Origin: Crotalaria pallida
Lineage: Eukaryota; Streptophyta; Magnoliopsida; Fabales; Fabaceae
NCBI GenBank assembly: GCA_037953625.1
Contig: CM075655.1
Span: 71,203,501 to 71,267,500, forward strand
Reading direction: 5' to 3'
Length of the DNA: 64,000 bases
Below, in pieces: positions 54,301 through 64,000 of this stretch. Position 1 is the first letter of the stretch; every line of letters starts with the position of its first letter. A program made the position numbers and the translations under genes. The notes under the pieces are model-generated. The model ran no database searches, had not been told where the DNA came from, and worked only from the letters and a program-made list of their open reading frames with translations.

Positions 54301-56055
54301 GAAGGTGCTTCAATTAATCGCCCTCCTATGTTTGGTGGAGAGGGTTATGGTTATTGGAAAATTAGGATGAGAATCTTTATAGAAGCTATAGATGTGAACA
54401 TTTGGGAAGCCATTGAAAATGGTCCTTATATTCCCTCAAAAGATGTAGAAGGTGTTCTTACACTAACTCCCAAAGATAAGTGGACCAATGATGATAAAAG
54501 GAAAATTCAATATGATTTAAAAGCAAAGAATATCATCACCTCCGCTCTATCTTATGATGAGTTCTTTAGATTCTCCCAATGTCGTGATGCCAAAGAAATG
54601 TGGGACACCTTGCAAGTCACACATGAAGGCACTAGTGAAGTTAGGCGTGCTAGATTAAATTCTTTGATGCATGAATATGAATTGTTTCGTATGTTGCCTA
54701 ATGAATCTATATGTTTTATGCAAAAACGTTTTACTCATATTGTTAATCATCTCATTGCTCTTGGTAAAACTTTCTTGAATTGTGAACTTGTTAACAAAGT
54801 TTTAAGATGTCTAAGTAGGGAATGGCAACCCAAGGTTACCGCAATTGTTGAATCAAAGGACTTGGACACCATGGACTTAGCAACACTTTTCGGAAAGCTT
54901 CAAGAACATGAAATGGAGCTTGAACGTTTGCATATGCATGAAGAGTCGGACAAGAACAAAGAAAGAAAGGGAATTGCTCTTAAAGCGCAAAGGTCATATC
55001 AAAAGGAAGAGAGTTCCGATAATGATGATAATGAAGATTCCGATTCGGACATTGATGAATAGGAGATGAAACTTCTACTAAGAAAGTTCAATAAGATTCT
55101 AAGGAGAAAAGGAAGGTTGAACAAAGACAAAAGTAAAGAGAAGAATTCCCCATAATACAAGACAAAGACTTCAAAAGAAGGTGTAGTTTGCCATGAATGT
55201 GGAAAGCCCGGTTATCTCAAGTACTCATGCTCTAAGTATCTTAAGAAGAAGGAGAAAGAAAAGAAAACTAAAAGGGCATACATAGTTTGGAATAGTGATG
55301 ATGAAAAAGACAAGAAAAGCACATTAAATAGTTCTTCGGATGATGAAGATGCCGCTTGTCTCAACCTGATAGCTCTAGTAAATGAAGAAGAAAGTTCAAA
55401 TGATGAATCAAGTGAACAAAGCGACGAAAGTGATGTAAGTCTTACTAAATCCGAAATTTCTTCCAAATATGAAATGTTATATAATGCTTATGAAGAAATG
55501 CATGAACAATTTAAGAAACTAGCTTTGAAAAACATTGAAAGGAAGAAGCTCATTTTGAAACATCAACAAGAGATTTTAGAACTTCAAAAACAAGTTGATG
55601 AGCTTAATCTTGAAAATGAAACCCTTGATCTTATATATGCTAGTTCTTCTTGTGATTGTGCTAGTAGATTGAATATTGTGGTTGATTGTGAGGATTGCAA
55701 GTTGCTTAAAGATGAAAATGTTATTTTGAAAAATAAGCTTGCAAGTTTCACAAGTGGTGATATTAGATTGCGCACATTGTTAAATTTTCAAAGAGAAAAT
55801 TCAAACAAGTTTGGTTTGGGTTATACTAATGCTAAGAGTAAATCTCATAGAAATGTTGTTGATTTTTCTAAAGTTGATTTTTCAAATGCACCAACATGTT
55901 TCTATTGTGGTACTCATGGACATACTTCAAATGTGTGTTATATTAAAGTGCATGGTATACCTAAAGGAGATTTTGTTTGGGTGAAAAAGGGTGAGAGTCC
56001 CTACACTAACAAAAATGGATCCAAAACCATTTGGATACCAAAAGGCAAAGCATGA
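54244..56055 (+). pseudogene. gag: Sirevirus-type gag of element B, two in-frame stops
   Basis: Homologous along its length to the gag of element A (YWKIRMRIFIEAID, LSYDEFFRFSQC, AKEMWDTLQVTHEG). Stops: TAG at 55060-55062 and TAA at 55153-55155, both where element A has sense codons. In the first zinc knuckle the His is Tyr (CHECGKPGYLKYSC), which should abolish zinc binding there; the second knuckle CFYCGTHGHTSNVC is intact. The coiled coil before it (about 55490-55620) is well conserved. The frame is otherwise open to 56055. Confidence 0.87.
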
Positions 56056-56790
56056 TTGTTTTTGTAGGTATGATTGAAGATGCAAATGAAGGTCTATGCA
56101 TATTTCTTCAAATCTCAAGTAAAAGTCCTACAAGTTGACACAATTGATATTGTTGGACATCTTCAATTGGTATTAAGGAGAAAATCCTACAAATTGGTAA
56201 CATTCGATATTATACAATTGGTATATTCAATTTGATGTTGTTGGATATTGCTCATAGTTCTCTCAATTGGTATTATTTCTTATAATGTGATATTGTTTAT
56301 ACTATTGAGAAAATACTATTGGTATCAAATTCTTACAATTGTTTTACAATTGGTATCATGCTATTGGTATACAATTTGTTATAATTGATATCATTGAGTA
56401 ATCATTAGATGATTATTATACTTTGGTTGTTATATCTCATTAATCTCTCTATTTTGGCTTAGATCTTATATTTCAATTGGTATATATTTCTTTTTGATAA
56501 TGCCAAAGGGGGAGAAATATGATGTTTTGAAAAAGGGGAGAAATAGTATGTTTTGACCATTTTGGGGAGAAATGAAATGGTTTGTTTTGGAGAAAGGTTT
56601 GTTTTGTTGTTTTTATGTAGGTTGAGCAAAGTTGTTGGAGATAGGGGGAGAATCAAGCTTTTATCTCAATTAGATTTCAAATGTCAAAAGCATAAATTGA
56701 GGGGGAGAAGGAGTCTCACCAAGTGATCAAATGGTTCAAGCATCAACAACTTCAATGAACTTCATAATTTCAAAACATGTTTGTCATTTT
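56056..56790 (+). other. Element B 3' region
   Basis: Non-coding, with several CAATTGGTAT copies (for example near 56164, 56217 and 56261) and purine tracts at about 56505, 56645 and 56699, then the PPT AAAAAGGGGGAGAT (56792-56805). Confidence 0.7.
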
Positions 56791-56805
56791 CAAAAAGGGG
56801 GAGAT

Positions 56806-58482
56806 TGTAAGATCCATGAAGAATGTTTTGATAAATGCCAAAAGGTTTTGAACAAGCTACAAATGTGTTGATCAAGTTCAAGCTCAACAAGCAACAACAA
56901 ACATCAAGTGATGAAGAGAGAGCCAACTCATGAAGACTTAGTTTGTTAGTTTATGTTTTATTGTTTTATCTTTAGCCTCACAAGTCTCTTAGTTTATGAG
57001 TTTGGGTAGAGTTTCTTAAAGGGTAGTGAATCTCTTTTGATTGCATGCTTATATCATATTTTGAGTATTCATTTTGCCTAAAATCAATAGGTGGCTTAAA
57101 GGTTTGAAAGAAAAGGTTTAGTTTTTGAGAAAACAAGTTTTTAAGTGTTTTTTGAACTGACTACTCGATTAATCACTTGTTTACTCGAGTAGAATTTTGC
57201 AGTCTTGCGCAAATACTCGATTAAGGCTCTGATTACTCGAGTAGAATTTTGAAGCTTTGCGTAAATACTCGAGTAGTAACTCAGATTACTCGAGTAGTGA
57301 ACACTGATTACACTTGTTACTCGAGTAAGGACTTGGCCACTCGAGTAACACGAGCTGTTACTGTTTTTAAATGATTTTTTCACTTCTCAAAAGCACTTTT
57401 AACCATTCCTAACTTTTGGGTATTCTATATAAACCTATTCCTAACCTTTGTGATCATATTCCATCATTTTTGATATTAATTTTACAAAGAATCAAAGCCA
57501 CTCTATTCTCTCTCACTTTCTCAAGATCAAAGTTCTCATTTTTACATTCTTTGATCAAGAACCTTGAATCTCTCATGTTGATATTTTCATAGATTTTGAA
57601 AGAGATTCATAGGATTGTTATTTTGTTTTCATTTGAGTTGTAATCTTTGCAAGAGGCAAGCTATCTACAACAATTGGAAGTCTTGGTTGTGAATCAAGCA
57701 AAGTTATTTGGAAGCCTTGGTGTGGCATTTCATCAAGCACTTGGAAGTCTTGTAGTGAAGCAAGCAAGTGGAAGTCTTTGAAGAATCTCAAAGCATTGGA
57801 AGTCTTGTTGTGGGGTATCGGCAAGCAAGAGAAGAGGTTAGATTAGATATCAATAGGGTTACAAGGCAAGGGTGTGGTATCTCTTGTAGGCTAGCAAGAA
57901 GGAAGTCTTGTGAGGCATTTACTTGTAATTTGAGAAACTCTAATTCCTCATAGTGAAGAATCTCTCTTGGTTGAAGAGGGGATTGGAGTAGCTTTCAAGT
58001 GGATGAAAGTGAACCAGGATAAATCACTGTGTTGTATCTCTAAACTCTTAACTCTTTACAATTCTTGTTATTAATTGTGTTCTTGGTTGAAAACCCTAGA
58101 AAAAGTGATTTTTCATAATTGATTGAATTGAATCTTTATTGTTCAAAATTGATTTGGGGAAAATCATTTTCATAACCTAGGTAATCAATAAGAATATAGG
58201 TGTTAATTGTTTCCGCTGAATCTCTGGTCATATGTGTTAATTGATTGATTTTCATATTTGTTTGAAAAGTGATTAATTCATTAACAGAGGCATTAATCGA
58301 TTAGTTCATGTCATTAATCGATTAAGGCTAAATAATTTTTGTGAAAATCATTTGTTTTAATCGTTTTGATTTGTTTCTTTCGAAAATCTTTCAAGGTTTC
58401 TCTAACACCTATTCAACCCCCCCTTCTAGGTGTTCTCCTAGTGTTTCCTAGTTATTTCACCCACCGATTGTAGGTTCGCACA
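56806..58482 (+). repeat. Right LTR of element B
   Basis: About 1677 bp, full length. It contains phased palindromes starting at 57162, 57182, 57214, 57234, 57266, 57287, 57318 and 57338 (the last is CACTCGAGTA), the TATA box at 57426, and three TAATCGATTA-type sites near its end. The end could be 58480 or 58482. Confidence 0.85.
58274..58324. promoter_or_regulatory. Downstream palindrome cluster of element B, TAATCGATTA type
   Basis: Starts at 58274 (TAATTCATTA, degenerate), 58294 and 58315: spacings 20 and 21 bp. It uses family A's motif although the upstream cluster of this LTR uses TACTCGAGTA. Confidence 0.65.
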
Positions 58483-60788
58483 TCTCTTCCAATCTTGTTG
58501 GTCCCTGGGGGAGCTAGTTCATCAAACACCGTGGCATCAATCAAGTGTAACTCTGAAGCGTCAAATGGCGCCTTCGTTGCTGGGATCTCAATATCCTGTT
58601 CCTTGTACATGGACTTCACACATTGATGCAGAGTGGACGGGACACACCCATGTAAATGGATCCAAGGGCGTCCAAGTAGTATATGATAGCTAGGCTCTCC
58701 ATCAACAATATGAAAGGTGTCCAGAGTTTTTATGGGTCCTACCTCCAAGTTAAGCACCACGCATGCTCTTGCCATAACTGTTCCTCCATTAAAAGTTCTC
58801 AGTGCCGCTTCCGCTTTCTTGAGTCTTTCTTTAGAGACCCCCAGCTTCACAAATATATGGGTTGGAATGATATTTACTCCTGATCCATTGTCCACGAGGG
58901 CGCGCCGAACACGTACGCCCTCGACAGCTGCTTCCACGAACAGCGGCCTGTTGTGACAAAAGCCTGGATGTGATCGCTGAGGCTCTCTAAACATCACTGC
59001 CGAGGCATGCGCCCTAGCTACCTTGGTTGCTGGTGCGTAGGCGGCGCTAGTGTTCGCTCCTCTTCTAACTATGACATCAGCCAGGGCGTGCGCTGCTTCA
59101 TCCCTGACATCAGCTCTCAACCTTAGTTGGTCAAACAACGCTCTAAACCCTCTGGTTTTCACAAGTCCCCTTCTCAACTCATTTTCTACCAGTTCTTCTT
59201 CTTCAATCTCCTCCAGCAGGTTTTCGCCGTGGGAGAGAATAACATTCACATCATGTCTAGGCAAAGGATGATCGCCTAGACTTTCCTCGCCTTCACCTTC
59301 TGGCAGCAATATCTTTCCTGCTGCGTACTGCTTCTGGAACACGCCTCTAATGACATAACAATCCATAGTGCCATGACTCTTTTTCCTGTGCAGGATGCAA
59401 TATTCTGGGTTATTGTACTCCTCACGTGTCAGAGGGGGTTTTGTCACCCTTTTAGTGAGAATGCCTTCCTTTAGCCATTCCTCCACCAACTGATAAGTAA
59501 GCTCCCTAGAGATTGGAAGCTTTGGTGGGGGCTCCTTCTTTTCATAGTTCTTAGGAGGCGGCATAGTCCTGTAGCTTTTCCTCCTCTTGTCCTCCACAGC
59601 GTTCACATCAAAGGCGACCTGATCCTTGGTTCTCTTTCCTTGCTTCTTCATGGCCTCAGTAACATCCATCGCTCTTCCCAGCAACTCAGAAAAGGTGGTG
59701 ATTTTACTGAGCGCCAAGAATATTTGCGAGCCATCTTCAATACTTTTAATGCATCCGTAAACCAGGTCCGCCTCGGGGAGAGTCTCTTTGCAGTGAAGCG
59801 CTATGTCCCTGTATCTTTTGATGAAGGCGGTTAGACTCTCTCCTGCTCGCTGTCTTACACGGCCTAGGTACATGATGTGGATGGCGCCTTCTTCTTCCAG
59901 GAACTTGTTGCAGAATTCTATAGTCATTTCTTCCCAAGTGCGGATGGATGCTGGGCGCAACTTGGAGTACCAAGTGAAGGCGCGCCCAACAAGAGACTTT
60001 GAAAATTCCCTAAGCCTCAAACAGTGGTCTGCACTGTATACTCCGAGATCATCTACATACGTCATCAAGTGCTCTCGCACGCTCCCGGTCCCATCAAACT
60101 TTCAGAACGTTGGAGGCGTATACCCCTGTGGGTAGCGATAGGCAGCCACATCAGCAGTAAAAGAAGGGTTTAGATTTATTACCATACTTTGCCCCTCTTT
60201 GTGCGCTTGGAGGATGCGCTTTAACTCTACTTGCGTGACCAGGTCGTCCTCTGTGCTCTCTCGCCTTCTACTTGTATCATGCTGAAACTCATCCTCTGAT
60301 CTTGTCCTTGCTTTTGCCAACTCCGCCTCCCTGCGCGCCTCCTCTTCTTCCTTTAACCTTGCGCTCAGGGCCTCCTTTTCTTCTTTTGCTTTGGCAGACT
60401 GGGCCTTGTATTCCGCCACCATTTCAGATAGTGCACTTTGATTGGCCACCAGGGAGTTGAGTATCGCAGTTGATATCACAACTTGAGTATTTGGGTCGCC
60501 TTCTACATGAGGGATTTTGATGTGACTCAGCCTCTCTCTGTCACTGTTGGGCTCTTCATCGTGAGGCTCTCGGTCATCTTCGGGGGTGTCTGAGGGAGAG
60601 CGAGTATTGTCACTTCCCTGATTGGCTGGGCTAAAACTCAACCTTCTGGAGCCTGGTCCTGTTCCACGGCTTGTAAGACTGGGTGTTGGGTTTTGGATGG
60701 CAACTGCAGGTGTCGCCCTCAGAGCAGCATCTCCCACAGGCACCTGCTGCACAACGTGAATCCCATTTCCTTCAAGATTGGAAGCCAT
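58483..60788 (-). pseudogene. gag-pro: Tat gag and protease, one in-frame stop, cut by element B
   Basis: Starts at ATG 60788 (MASNLEGNGIHVV), 25 bp inside the LTR edge. An N-terminal Ser/Pro region and a charged coiled coil (about residues 135-180) precede TGA 60102-60104. The same frame continues with the gag capsid (GRAFTWYSKLRPASIRTWEE, then AGESLTAFIKRYRDIA), a His/Cys region (YCILHRKKSHGTMDC) and the protease (VRRALVDNGSGVNIIP, then ILLGRPWIH). It is interrupted at 58482 by element B; RT resumes at 53568. In intact relatives gag-pro-pol is one transcript unit. Confidence 0.87.
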
Positions 60789-60794
60789 AGCTTT

Positions 60795-60810
60795 CCCGGT
60801 AGAGTCGCCA
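60795..60810 (-). other. Primer-binding site of the Tat element
   Basis: Minus strand TGGCGACTCTACCGGG, two bases from the LTR; close to the Ogre PBS. Confidence 0.8.
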
Positions 60811-60812
60811 AT

Positions 60813-61755
60813 TGTTTATGCTCGCTTATAGTGATAAGCAAATGATTAAGCAAAGATAAATGGGTTCGTAAACTTAATGAAGCTTTAGGCTTTCATTATA
60901 TTGAAATGAGATGCAGAGAGGTGGATACAAGGAAATGGCTTCCACACTTGTGGTATTTTTACAGGGGGAGGGGTGTGCGCTTTGGCTTTTACACTCTCCT
61001 CTATGTTGCTAAGCCTAAGTTTCATAGGAAGCTTCTATTCCCTTTCTCTCATTGTACTCTATCTGTGTGTAGTTCTCCATGTGTTGGAGTTGTTGAATTT
61101 CTGATGAGTGGAGTTGTTCTTGTTGTTGAAGTTGTTGTGTATGTTGGAGGAGGGCTTCTTTTATAGGGTCCTCCTTGTCCACTGGTCCTTGCCTTTTTCT
61201 CTTGGTCCATTGGTCTATCCCTCTTTTCCTTCTTTGTAGCTGCTCCCTTCAGAGTCCATTTTGTCTCCTTTACCCTTTTGAGCTTTGTTATTAATTGCTC
61301 ACAGTGGAAGGCTTACAAGGCTTGCCTTTTTGGTCTTTCCTCTGGGAGAGGGCTGCATGAGGTAAGCCAAAGATGCTCTGGTTTCTCATGCACGTTCCTC
61401 ATAGTCCCGGGGAACCGAAACCCCCTTGTCTGCACGTGTACGCCTTCCACAAGCCTTATTCCCTGTTCGCTCTCATTTATCATAGCTTTCTCCCCAAGTT
61501 TCCGTGACACCTGGGGCGCTTTGGGAGGATATGTCATGCTCATTGTCACCAGTACGTCTCGCTCTTCCCTTGGGCACAATATTAGAATGTGTCGCCTTGG
61601 TGACTGACGCTCTGGGCACGTGACGCTCTGGGCAGCTCTTGGTGCTTGCATGCCTTTCTCAGTGTCCCTTATTGTTTTATTTTTGTTTGATTGTTTTGGG
61701 CCTCCATATGGATTGGGCTTTGTGATTTGGGCCACCAGATATTGGGGTACTAACA
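60813..61755 (-). repeat. Right (5') LTR of the Tat element
   Basis: 943 bp, TGTTTATGCTCGC to GGTACTAACA, followed by the TSD CTTAT (61756-61760). The minus-strand TATA box CTATAAAA lies near 61159-61166, 5' of gag. Confidence 0.93.
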
Positions 61756-61760
61756 CTTAT

Positions 61761-62145
61761 TAAAAAATAAAGGAAAAGAAAAGGTTTTAAATCTTAGACA
61801 TCAAGGTCACCTTCATACTCTGGATTGTATGAAACTTTTGTATCTTGCTCGAGCACATGATTGTGTAATAGCATTCTCATCCTTCATATAGAAAGTGGTG
61901 GGGGTAGCATTCCCATCCTTCATAGAAAGGGGGGGGGGGTTTATTACTATGATGCTCCAATTAGTTTTATTTAATAAATAAATTTCATTTATCAAAAAGA
62001 AAAAAGGCCACCTTCATTTTTTAGGTGTAGGGATCCTCTTCATTTTTTTCGTCTATTTCCCGTACCGAAAGGTTATTAAGTTTTTCACAAAATTTAATTT
62101 CATAATTTAATTTATTGCTAAATTATTTAATAGTTAAGATATTGT
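61761..62145. other. AT-rich flank with a G run
   Basis: No ORF supported. A run of ten or more G near 61929-61939 and a repeated CATCCTTCATA word at about 61889 and 61916. It separates the two LINE pieces together with the Tat element. Confidence 0.4.
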
Positions 62146-62334
62146 TCATTTCTTTACGAAATGAATCTTAACACATTTGAACACTTTTACCTGAGAAATT
62201 TTTAAATTATAATCATAGTCACCCCATAAGAAGTGCCTTTGAATCCCAACAAGAATTCTATGAACCTTTTTAGGCATCCTAAAGCAAGGCAAAAAATAAA
62301 TAGGCAAGCTACTAAGGACTAAATTAATCAACAT
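62146..62334 (-). pseudogene. LINE remnant, end of reverse transcriptase (upstream piece)
   Basis: 62 codons on the minus strand: LINLVLSSLPIYFLPCFRMP, then KKVHRILVGIQRHFLWGDYD. This is the segment after the RT core of plant L1-type LINEs. In such proteins the LLAKWRWRL segment follows shortly after, and the fragment at 36850-37284 supplies it on the same strand. The piece is too short to assign a family. Confidence 0.65.
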
Positions 62335-62340
62335 AATGTT

Positions 62341-62974
62341 TCTTGGTAAGGTTAAATTGTGTCCCTTTTATGAAGCCAATTAATTTTTCATCACATCAAT
62401 TACATTTTGCTAACGGGTCGTTATTCTATACTAATTCTTTTTAGATGAGTTTCAATACTCGTTACTTTCACCTACTGCTCCCGGTTTTCGTTTATTATAA
62501 CCAGTGAATAGCAATTCTCTCTCCTCATTAAATAGACCCTAAAGAAAAGAATTAGAAGCAAAATGACATTTATGATCCTATACTCATTCATGATTTTGAC
62601 TCATGCCTTATTTTTTTTCCCTCAGGTTTTTGACCCTCTTAAAATTATTTAGGGAAAACAAATATTTTAGTCCTTTAAATTATTTTCATTTTTCAGTTTT
62701 CTCATTCAATTTTTTTCAATTATGTCCTATAAAATTTTGTTTCTTCCATAACTTTCTCAATTTTTAACCAAAATTCATGATATATTATAAGAAAAGATAT
62801 ACAAAATGAATTCATCACCTTCTTTTTTTAATTTTAACACGGAAAAAATGGATTTTGATAAATTTGGAACAAAAAACTACTTTAAGGACGAAATTGAAAG
62901 GAAAACAAGTTGAAATGTTGAAACTGAAAAACAAAAATAACTTAGAGGACCCAAACATAAATTTGGTTATTCAT
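62341..62974. other. AT-rich sequence without recognisable features
   Basis: Poly-A/T runs and short ORFs only; no domain or repeat that I can support. Confidence 0.5.
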
Positions 62975-63219
62975 TGTCCCAAGGATAATGCATAAGGAAC
63001 CTAATGTAAGTCTATTTTCTAATTTATAATGTCATTAATTATTTCTTTTTGACAAATACTCATAATTACTTAACACTTTTCAGAATCTCAATAATAATTA
63101 CATGGATAGTTTTGATAAAATTAAATAGTAAATGTTTTCCAATGTGATTAACAATATTAACTAATTTTTTTAAATGCATGTTTTTAGTCAAACAAGACTT
63201 ACATTTATGACCGGAGGAG
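62975..63219. mobile_element. Possible Stowaway-type MITE
   Basis: The right end, minus strand CTCCTCCGGTCATAAATG next to TA (63220-63221), fits Stowaway ends. An AATGTAAGTCT word is repeated in inverse orientation at both sides. The left end is not clear. Confidence 0.35.
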
Positions 63220-63497
63220 TACGTTTTCTTAAAAATGTTCAACACATGATTATTAATATTATTATTGAACTCTAAAAAATATTGACTAATTAAAAATGTA
63301 TAACATATTATTATTATTATTGTAACTCTAAAAATTATTGACTAAATAAGAATGTTTGAAGTAAAATGATCATACTTTATTATAGAAAGTGCTAAGCATA
63401 TCTAATGTTACTTTCCTAAAGTACCCTTTTTTTTAATGAATTTGAGAAAATTAAATGTACTCAACGAATATAAAAACTTATAGGGGTCTTATTAATA

Positions 63498-63767
63498 CTC
63501 CTTCTGTTTCAATCTTTTTTTTTTTTTGTTTTATTATACTTATTTCAAATTATTTATCGTTTTAAGAATTTGTGAGTATATTAATTTTTTTTTTCAATTT
63601 CAACCTTGTTTTCAAATATTTTGAAAAATGTGAAATATGTTATAATCAGTGTAGTGTGAGAATAATACAATAAAATTGTCTTATATTTCTCTTAAAATTT
63701 GAAGCATCAAATAACTTTTTAATCCATGTAAAACTTCTAAAATATAAAGAAATTAGAATAGATGGAA
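63498..63767. mobile_element. Probable Stowaway-type MITE
   Basis: About 270 bp between TA dinucleotides (63496-63497 and 63768-63769). The left end CTCCTTCTGTTTC and the right end, minus strand TTCCATCTATTC, are diverged versions of the Stowaway terminus. AT-rich, non-coding. Confidence 0.5.
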
Positions 63768-63769
63768 TA

Positions 63770-64000
63770 TATAAGATGCTAGATCACTTATACAAATGTC
63801 AATGCTACCCCTCTATTGGTAATGACAAATGCCAATGACACTTAAATAAATGGTTTAATTATGTCACAAGTCCCTGAAGTTTGGGATACTTTTGCTATAT
63901 ATCCTTATTCTTTTTTTTCCAATTATGATCAACCTCCTGCGTCTGACTAGGATTCTGATCTTACATGTCAGCAAAATTGGTCAGGATTAGTAATAGGGGT
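63770..64000. other. Unassigned sequence at the window end
   Basis: No gene seen. TAATTATGTCACAAGTCCCTG at 63855 looks like the edge of a dispersed repeat that continues beyond the window. Confidence 0.35.

Larger units (their letters stand above)
53569..58482 (+). mobile_element. Gag-only Sirevirus-like Copia element B, deleted 5' LTR
   Basis: Related to element A in gag and 3' region but with a distinct LTR. The left LTR keeps only its first 673 bp and lacks the PBS; the right LTR is full length. No protease or pol. It is inserted between the protease and RT of the Tat element. It cannot replicate without a PBS. Confidence 0.85.
37285..61755 (-). mobile_element. Ty3 Tat-lineage retrotransposon with antisense ORF and two nested elements
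   Basis: 24.5 kb including insertions, about 13.6 kb without them. It has 943-bp LTRs at both ends, TSD CTTAT on both sides, a PBS and a PPT in minus orientation. It encodes gag-protease, RT, RNase H, the additional RNase H of the Tat lineage and integrase on the minus strand, and a plant-mobile-domain protein on the + strand. An extra antisense ORF near the 3' end is known for Tat families such as Retand and Grande. Two gag-only Copia elements are nested inside. Pol carries several stops and one frameshift. Confidence 0.92.

Noticed and set aside
1..64000. A defence or prokaryotic-type operon system
   Set aside because: No operon structure and no bacterial gene families; the coding content is eukaryotic retroelement and plant sequence throughout.

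Overview
This window is nuclear DNA of a flowering plant and is almost entirely nested transposable elements. It carries no bacterial-type genes. A legume host is likely but not proven: it has an Ogre-type Ty3 element with LTRs starting TGTTGACACCC, Sirevirus-type Copia elements, and a small DUF761-like membrane protein gene of a kind I associate with legumes. Only one ordinary host gene is supported (18151-18618, +).

Layout. (1) 1-430: LTR-like fragment of an unassigned + strand element, ending CA. (2) 431-9601: Ty3 chromovirus (Tekay/Del type) on the minus strand, with a decayed gag-pol at 2216-5278. Its left LTR is cut at 431; its long right LTR is full of tandem repeats. (3) 9602-10607 and 16834-17505: two halves of one Ty1-copia pol. 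They are split by a 6.2 kb coding-free LTR element (10608-16833, TSD AGCTA). (4) 17651-17832: tRNA-derived SINE. (5) 18151-18618: the host gene candidate. (6) 19649-34482: 14.8 kb Ogre element, + strand, TSD ATCTC. It has ORF1, gag and protease, a recognisable gag-pro/pol intron, and a large deletion of RT-RNase H-integrase. (7) 34516-35883: non-autonomous foldback element; 36292-36795: non-autonomous hAT-like element. (8) 37285-61755: a 24.5 kb Ty3 Tat element on the minus strand (TSD CTTAT). It appears to have inserted into an old LINE, whose remnants lie on both sides. (9) 62341-64000: AT-rich DNA with probable Stowaway MITEs.

Inside the Tat element, gag-protease (58483-60788) and RT-RNase H-aRNase H-integrase (49703-53568) run on the minus strand. 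On the + strand, tail to tail with pol, lies an antisense extra ORF for a plant-mobile-domain protein (38624-48460) with at least two frame-consistent introns. Two gag-only Sirevirus-like elements are inserted: A (39910-45830, TSD TGTCC) in the antisense ORF, and B (53569-58482) between protease and RT.

The most unusual signal is in the LTRs of A and B. Both hold clusters of 10-bp palindromes with centre TCGA, spaced 20-21, 31-32 or 11 bp apart, so close to whole helical turns. Family A uses TAATCGATTA. Family B uses mainly TACTCGAGTA in the same upstream position, with hybrid half-sites. All retroelement coding regions carry stops, frameshifts or large deletions, so none looks autonomous.
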